The translations under genes were made by a program, and so were the position numbers. A DNA stretch of 64,000 bases from Hibiscus mutabilis (Eukaryota > Streptophyta > Magnoliopsida > Malvales > Malvaceae): assembly GCA_019671005.1 (NCBI GenBank), contig CM033752.1, positions 22,700,969-22,764,968 of the forward strand, written 5' to 3'. Below are positions 58,962 to 64,000 of the stretch, piece by piece; position 1 is the stretch's first letter; each line of letters begins with the position of its first letter. The notes beneath the pieces are model-generated. The model saw only the letters and a list, made by a program, of their open reading frames with translations. It ran no database searches and was not told where the DNA came from.

Positions 58962-60180
58962 TTAATCGTTTACAAAGGGTTCATGACTAAGGGCATCAGC
59001 AACCACGTTTGCTTTCCCCGGATGGTAGCCGATAACTAAATCGTAGTCTTTAAGTAACTTTAGCCATCTCTTTTGCTTCAAATTCAAGTCTTTCTGAGTT
59101 AGGAGGTATTTAAGGCTCTTGTGGTCTGTGAACAAGTTGCATTTCTCCTCGTACAAGTAATGTCTCTAGACTTTGAGTGCAAACATGTTAGCTGCCAATT
59201 CCATATCGTGAGTAGGGTAGTTTGACTCGTGTGGTTTTAGTTGCCTTGAAGCGTAAGCTATCACATTTCTATCTTGTATTAGGATACATCCTAGTCCCAA
59301 ATGAGATGCATCACTATAAATAGTGTAGTCCTTGCCCGATACTGGTTGGATGAGAACCGAAATTCATTGTTGGTTCTCTGACCAAACAAAGGGTGTATCT
59401 TTGCGAGTTAGCTTAGTCAAACTTGCGGCAATGGATGAGAATCCCTTGACAAAACATCGATAATACCTGGCTAAACTGAGAAAGCTTCTGACCTCACCAA
59501 CATTCCTCAGAGGTCTCCAATCCAGGATGGATTGAATTTTGTTTGGTTCTACTTTAATCCCTTATGCCGAGATGACATGACCAAGGATCAACACTTTCGA
59601 TAGCCAGAATTCGCATTTAGAGAACTTTGCAAACAACTGACGTTCTCTGAGAGTTTGCAATACAATTCGAAGGTGTTCAAAATGTTCTTCCTTATTCCAA
59701 GAATACACCAAAATGTCATCAATAAAGGCGACCACGAACTTGTCAAGATAGGGCTTGAATACACGGTTCATGAGATCCATGAAAGCAGCCAGAGCATTCG
59801 TTAACCTGAATGGAATTAAAAGGAATTCAAAATGGCCATATCGAATATGAAAGGCTGTCTTGGGTACATCTCCTTCTTTTACCCTCATTTGGTAGTATCT
59901 CGATCGTAGATTGATCTTTGAGAATATCGCAACATCTTTGAGTTGATCGAAAAGATCTTCAATTCTTGGGAGAGGATATCGATTCTTGATAGTAAGCTTG
60001 TTCAATTGTTTTTAGTCAATACAGAGTCTCATAGTCCCGTCTTTCTTCTTCATGAACAAGACTAGAGCACCCTAGGGAGACGAGCTACGCGTAATGAAAC
60101 CCTTGTCTTGTAGCTCTTGGAGTTGCTTCTTGAGTTCTTTCAACTCAACAGGTGCCATTCGATAAGGTGTGATGGACACC
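58962..60180 (-). pseudogene. Element D reverse transcriptase and RNase H (catalytic Asp lost)
   Basis: RT starts upstream with SITPYRMAPVELKELKKQL (minus, about 60180) and carries two stops near 60075 and 60015. From 60005 to 59562 it is open for 147 codons. It has KNRYPLPRIEDLFDQL, then FSKINLRSRYYQ, where the family's first catalytic aspartate (KID) is asparagine. FIDDILVYS is intact, followed by KCEFWLS. RNase H keeps its first aspartate (IYSDASHLG near 59312) and is open again at 59156-58962 (FTDHKSLKYLL, GYHPGKANVVADALS). Breaks lie between. Inactive, but less eroded than B. Confidence 0.85.
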
Positions 60181-60314
60181 AGAGTTGTTCCAGGTTAGAC
60201 ATTGATCTTGAACTCTACTTCTCTAGTTAGAGGGAGACCAGGGAGTTCTCCAGGAAAAACATCAAGATATTCAGATACAATAGGCACACTAGGTAAGCCG
60301 AATTCAAGTTCATC

Positions 60315-60715
60315 TTATAAGACCATAGTAGCAAAGATTGAGGTCGATTTCTTGTCAATTAGAAGAATTGATTCCTTTCCTAAACCCCAGAGGTAAAGTC
60401 TCCTATTTAGGCAATCTACCCAGGCTTCATGCTTGCTTAACCAATCTAGTCCCAGTACTAGATCGAACTTACAAGTTGGTAGTACATATAGATTAACAAG
60501 AAAGGGTACATTTCGAATGAATAGGGGACAGTTTCTAAAGATAAAACTTATGTTTGTAATTCCCCCTATAGGGTTCAAAACTACAAGGCTTTGTTTTACA
60601 ATTTTAGGCTTTAAGTTTAACTTTACAATCAAGGTTGAGCACACAAAAGAATGAGTGGATCCCGAGTCTATTAAAGCATAAACATGAGTCGAATTTAACT
60701 CAACGGTACATGCTA
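60315..60715 (-). pseudogene. Element D aspartic protease (active site intact)
   Basis: The minus strand reads VYALIDSGSTHSFVCSTL at about 60690-60630, an intact D-S-G active site. It continues open to 60315 with FLVNLYVLPTCKFDLVLGLDWLSKHEAWVDC. This is the best preserved protease in the window. It has no break inside the core, but the flanking gag and RT frames are disrupted, so no functional polyprotein follows. Confidence 0.75.
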
Positions 60716-60839
60716 TAACATCAGGTGATTCTTCACCTTCTTTTCTCCGGATATGATAGATTCGAGCAGGAGCCTGAGATTCCTGGTGAGTAGGGGCATT
60801 CGAATGATGTCCCTTCCCTTCTCCTGATTTCTAGATTGA

Positions 60840-62032
60840 GCTTGTTTGGGACCTTTGTTTCAAATGGAAGGAGCTGAGCTAGCATTTGCAAGAGCTCGAT
60901 TTGGAACCTTGTTAGGATTCTAAGGACAATCCCTGATATAGTGATCGGAGGCTCCACATAAGAAACATAGATTTTGTTGAGTTCTACACTGGCAAGTGTG
61001 GTGTTTCTAGAAAAACTTACAAGTAGGATATTGAGCAGCTTTATCAGAATTCCCCGTACTATCAATAAAGATGATCGGGGCTGAAGGCTTGGATACCGAT
61101 TGGGGTCTCGGTATGTAGTTGTTCTTCTGAGCAAGAGTGCAATTTGTAGAGTGATTCTTATAATATTTGGACTTCTTTGACTGCCAGTGAGGCTTGTCAT
61201 CATTCCTGGATCGTTTGTCTTTCTATGAGTTTCCACTTTTGCGTTTCTTAGAGGCTTTCATCTTCTCCTCGGTTGTAATAGCCTGGTTTACCAGATTCTA
61301 GAAGTCAGTGATACCCAAGGCAGTGAATATTAGACATAATTCATCATTCAATCCATTGATAAACATCCTACACTTGTTAGCATCAGTCTTGATGTATCCC
61401 GACCCGTATTTGCAATATTTAAAAAGTTATTCACGTACTGTTCGATAGGTCAGCCATCTTTCTTGAGGTAAAAGAAACGCTTTCGGCGCTCGGCCAGGTA
61501 TTTTTCACTGATGTATTTCTTCTTGAATTCCTCAAGAAAACATTTCCAAGTTACAGCTTCAACAGGAGCAGTCAGGGTAGTGGTTTCCCACCAGCTCAGA
61601 GCTTCGTCTGCCAACTGGGCTATAGCACATTCGAGTTTGTGTTCATCAGAATAGGGCAGTTTTTGGTCCAGGATTCGATTAGTGACCTCTAACCAATACT
61701 CATCTATTTCAGGATTGACTTCATTAGTATCGGTGAAGGTATAAGCCCGGTGTTGAGTCAGTTTGTCAATCGGGCTCTAGTTGGAGCAGCCGCAGGAGGA
61801 GGAATAGGATGGTCTCATTTCAAAGTAGTTACAACATTATCGAACATCTTCTTCATGGTCAGAAGACATTCCTACTGCACAGGATTTATAGCAAGAGCTT
61901 CCTAATGAGCAGCAGCTTAGGCTCTAGGTTCAGCTCATTGCTGTGGAGGATTTTGTTCCATCCTCACACTATCTCCTTCATTTGAGGAGGCTACGGGACT
62001 TCATCTTCTTGAGCGAGCCTTGTTTTAGACAT
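60840..62032 (-). pseudogene. Element D gag (decayed)
   Basis: A likely start is the ATG at 62032 (MSKTRLAQEDEVP, then a stop). The retrotransposon-gag domain is readable at about 61640-61410 with LADEALSWWETTTL, EAVTWKCFLEEF and YISEKYLAERRK, ended by a stop in KKDG. The zinc knuckle CFLCGASDHYIRDC (CX2CX4HX4C) lies at about 60975-60930. The longest open frame on this strand (61236-60733) is out of frame with the knuckle and is not gag. Inactive. Confidence 0.78.
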
Positions 62033-62170
62033 TCTACATTTAAATAGAATAATTAGGAATTCGGTTTAGTTAAGCAAATGCACAAGCTATACAATACAAG
62101 TCGCCTAGGTGGCACAAGTATCCTATATGATACAAGAGAGCTCAGTTTAGTCCTAGAACCAACTAAAAAT

Positions 62171-62188
62171 GCTCTAATACCAAATAAA
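62171..62188 (-). promoter_or_regulatory. Primer binding site of element D (tRNA-Met type)
   Basis: Minus strand TTTATTTGGTATTAGAGC directly after the LTR end. TGGTATTAGAGC differs by one base from TGGTATCAGAGC. Confidence 0.8.
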
Positions 62189-63012
62189 TGTAACACCCCC
62201 TACCCCGGGTTAGTAGCAAACCGGTTCGAGAGCGTTACCAAGCACATTTCAAACAAGAACGAGGCATGAACAACTTAACTCATCACTATTAGATGGGTTA
62301 CTTAACTATCAAGTAACCAAGCATTTATAACTTAACATGTAAGCAATCTCATTTTTGTTTACAAAATATTATAGGTTACCAAACAATTCAATTGACATCA
62401 TCAAACAACCATCATTCGAATAACCTAAGTGAGCAAACATGCTTCCATTTCATTTCATTGTTCTTTATATTGATACATGTAACATTTCATACATAAATTT
62501 ACTAGACATAATCATTTGTACATACCTTGTCTCCAAGCAAGCCATATACCAAGCCTTACCATTCGGCATTTACCATACAAACTTATAAAAAAACACATAC
62601 AACATGGTATGTTCACACAAGTGACTATATTATCTCACAAGTCATTCGAATAGCATGATAGTCTAGACCCATTACTTTGAACATTCAATATATATATATA
62701 TATATATCCATACAACAAAATACTTTTCCTTTACATAGAATTTGAGTCCATTACTCGATTCACATTATCAACCAAGTTCATAACATGATAAGTCCATTCA
62801 AGAACATATATATACAAGTTTCAAGTATTCAAAATGCATGGACAAGTTCAATATATACAATCTAAGTGCCACCAACAAGGGGGTACAAAACAAGTATGAA
62901 CCATACTTTAGCTATGTTTGTGCCTTGCTTCGAGCTCAAGAAATTAGGCTTCAGGATCAAGCAACGATCGAATCCTTTATCCTATGGTTGGGAAGAATGA
63001 AAACAAGAGTGG

Positions 63013-63032
63013 TAAGTACAAGAATGTACTTA
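63013..63032 (-). other. Conserved stem-loop 'CTCACTAAG' of LTR D (right copy)
   Basis: Same stem and loop as 54491-54510. Confidence 0.65.
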
Positions 63033-63154
63033 GTGAGGTAGCAACTAGTTCTAACCAATTGTTATATCAAGCTAAGTTTCAATTAGACAAGAATGATCCT
63101 AACTAAGGATTTCAAAGCATTCGAATATCATAGGAAGCAAAAGACAGAAATTCA

Positions 63155-63430
63155 TACTTATATAACAAGAAATCAAGAAAATTATGCCTTCATGATAAGA
63201 AATCAAGCAATTCATGCTTACATAATAAGAAATCAAGCAAATCATGCTTACATAACAAGAAATCAAGCAATTCATGCTTACATGACAAGAAATCCAGCAA
63301 ATCATGCTTACATGACAAGAAATCAAGCAAATCATGCTTACATGACAAGTAATCAAGCAACTCATGCTTACATGACAAGTAATCAAGCTAATCATGCTTA
63401 CATAACAAGAAATCAAGCAATTCATGGTTA
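63155..63430. repeat. 30-bp tandem array in LTR D (right copy, about 9 units)
   Basis: The unit is AAGCAAATCATG followed by CTTACATGACAAGAAATC, with small variants. The units are more uniform than in the left LTR, with different variants spreading in each copy. Confidence 0.88.
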
Positions 63431-64000
63431 TATTAGCTCATTTATTATCTTTAACACAATCCTTGGTTCATAGTTTGTCTAGGTAATCAAGTCTCCAACC
63501 AACTGTCGCCACAAGATGTACCGTAGTACTAGTCAACCCTCCTACTGTCGCCAAAGACCACATACGTACCCTCCGTCTGTCGCCAATTAGGGACCTTAGC
63601 CCTGGACCGTAGTCCACCCTGACACAATGAGCTCTAGACTCTAAGGCATGCCCTTCTACCTATTCAACTAGCGACCAAGGTTGCTTGATTACACTTCCTT
63701 GATTAAACTTCATTTATTTAAGGGTTTTCAATTTCAAGTTCAAGATCATGTATCATTCAATAATCAATTCAAGCAAGGTATAGCAACATTATGCTTTATC
63801 CCTTAGGCCAATTGAGCCTTAGCTCTTCAATTACTTTTCATGTTTTAAAGTGCTTCATTTTCAAGGCAAGACAATTCATGTTCAAGGATCACATTCAAGC
63901 AAGCATTCGATGGTTCACACTCAAGGGATCAAGAATCAAGCATTTGTTTTCACTTCTTTTTCTAATTAATTTATCAATTTGCATGCTATTACTTATTCCC

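Larger units (their letters stand above)
62189..64000 (-). mobile_element. Element D, 5' LTR (cut by the window end)
   Basis: The plus strand starts TGTAACACCCCC and aligns with 53978-55495. It contains about 320 bp (62275-62595) that the left LTR lacks, the AT run, the stem-loop at 63013-63032 and the 30-bp array at 63155-63430. The far end is outside the window. Confidence 0.88.

Noticed and set aside
60733..61236. 167-residue minus-strand open frame in element D
   Set aside because: It is out of frame with the gag zinc knuckle in the same stretch and has no gag signature.
63155..63430. CRISPR-like appearance of the 30-bp repeats
   Set aside because: The units are contiguous with no unique spacers, and the setting is a plant LTR.
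63093..63473. 126-residue repetitive open frame (also antisense frames, and 54576-54896)
   Set aside because: Made by the 30-bp tandem array, whose period is a multiple of three; both strands are open for the same reason.
1..64000. tRNA or rRNA genes
   Set aside because: Only tRNA-complementary primer sites were seen; no cloverleaf or rRNA sequence was recognised by eye.

Overview
This is a eudicot-type plant nuclear window made almost entirely of nested LTR retrotransposons. Recognisable pol fragments are Ty3/gypsy with a C-terminal chromodomain (chromovirus, Tekay/Del-like). LTRs are very long (3-6 kb), AT-rich, and bounded by TGTAAC...GTTACA-type ends. Primer sites resemble the initiator tRNA-Met complement (TGGTATCAGAGC) and LTRs are preceded by an AAGGGGGAGAGT-like polypurine tract. 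No species can be named from the sequence. No complete functional host gene is visible.

Layout. 1-9042: element A (minus), two giant LTRs (right copy 5853 bp) around an internal domain of only 234 bp, inserted in the 5' LTR of element B. 9043-23325: element B (plus), decayed gag-pol, split by a solo LTR (S1, 15189-18606) with a perfect TTGTA target duplication. 23326-31716: the only stretch of older host-like DNA. It holds a diverged tandem duplication carrying two broken ubiquitin-conjugating-enzyme-like genes (minus strand), a pair of paralogous foldback hairpins, a dispersed repeat of about 220-230 bp and a frameshifted GRF zinc-finger gene. 31717-37357: 3' half of element C (minus). 37358-38109: a C-type LTR fragment in the opposite orientation. 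38110-48264: element E (plus), 5' LTR, decayed gag-pol and a truncated 3' LTR. 48265-49366 and 53238-53977: LTR-like fragment F, interrupted by solo LTR G (49367-53232, TTTAT target duplication). G itself contains a TIR-flanked element (about 50404-52408) carrying an R2R3-MYB pseudogene. 53978-64000: element D (minus), whose 5' LTR runs off the window.

The LTRs fall into two groups by their 3' ends: type I (S1, C, E, G) and type II (A, B, D, probably F). Three structures recur across them: (1) a short hairpin about 54 nt from the 3' end of type I LTRs, with a TTCG loop and a compensated base pair; (2) a CTCACTAAG-flanked stem-loop in six LTR families whose stem changes in sequence but stays paired; (3) clusters of a dyad-symmetric 12-mer (consensus CGTAYYRRTACG) in type I LTRs and in the otherwise unlike LTR of B.

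Every pol copy carries disabling changes, mostly different ones, so nothing here looks autonomously mobile. The insertion order can be read: host duplication, then B and C; S1 and A into B; E into the C-type fragment; F next to E; G into F; the TIR element into G; D into F.
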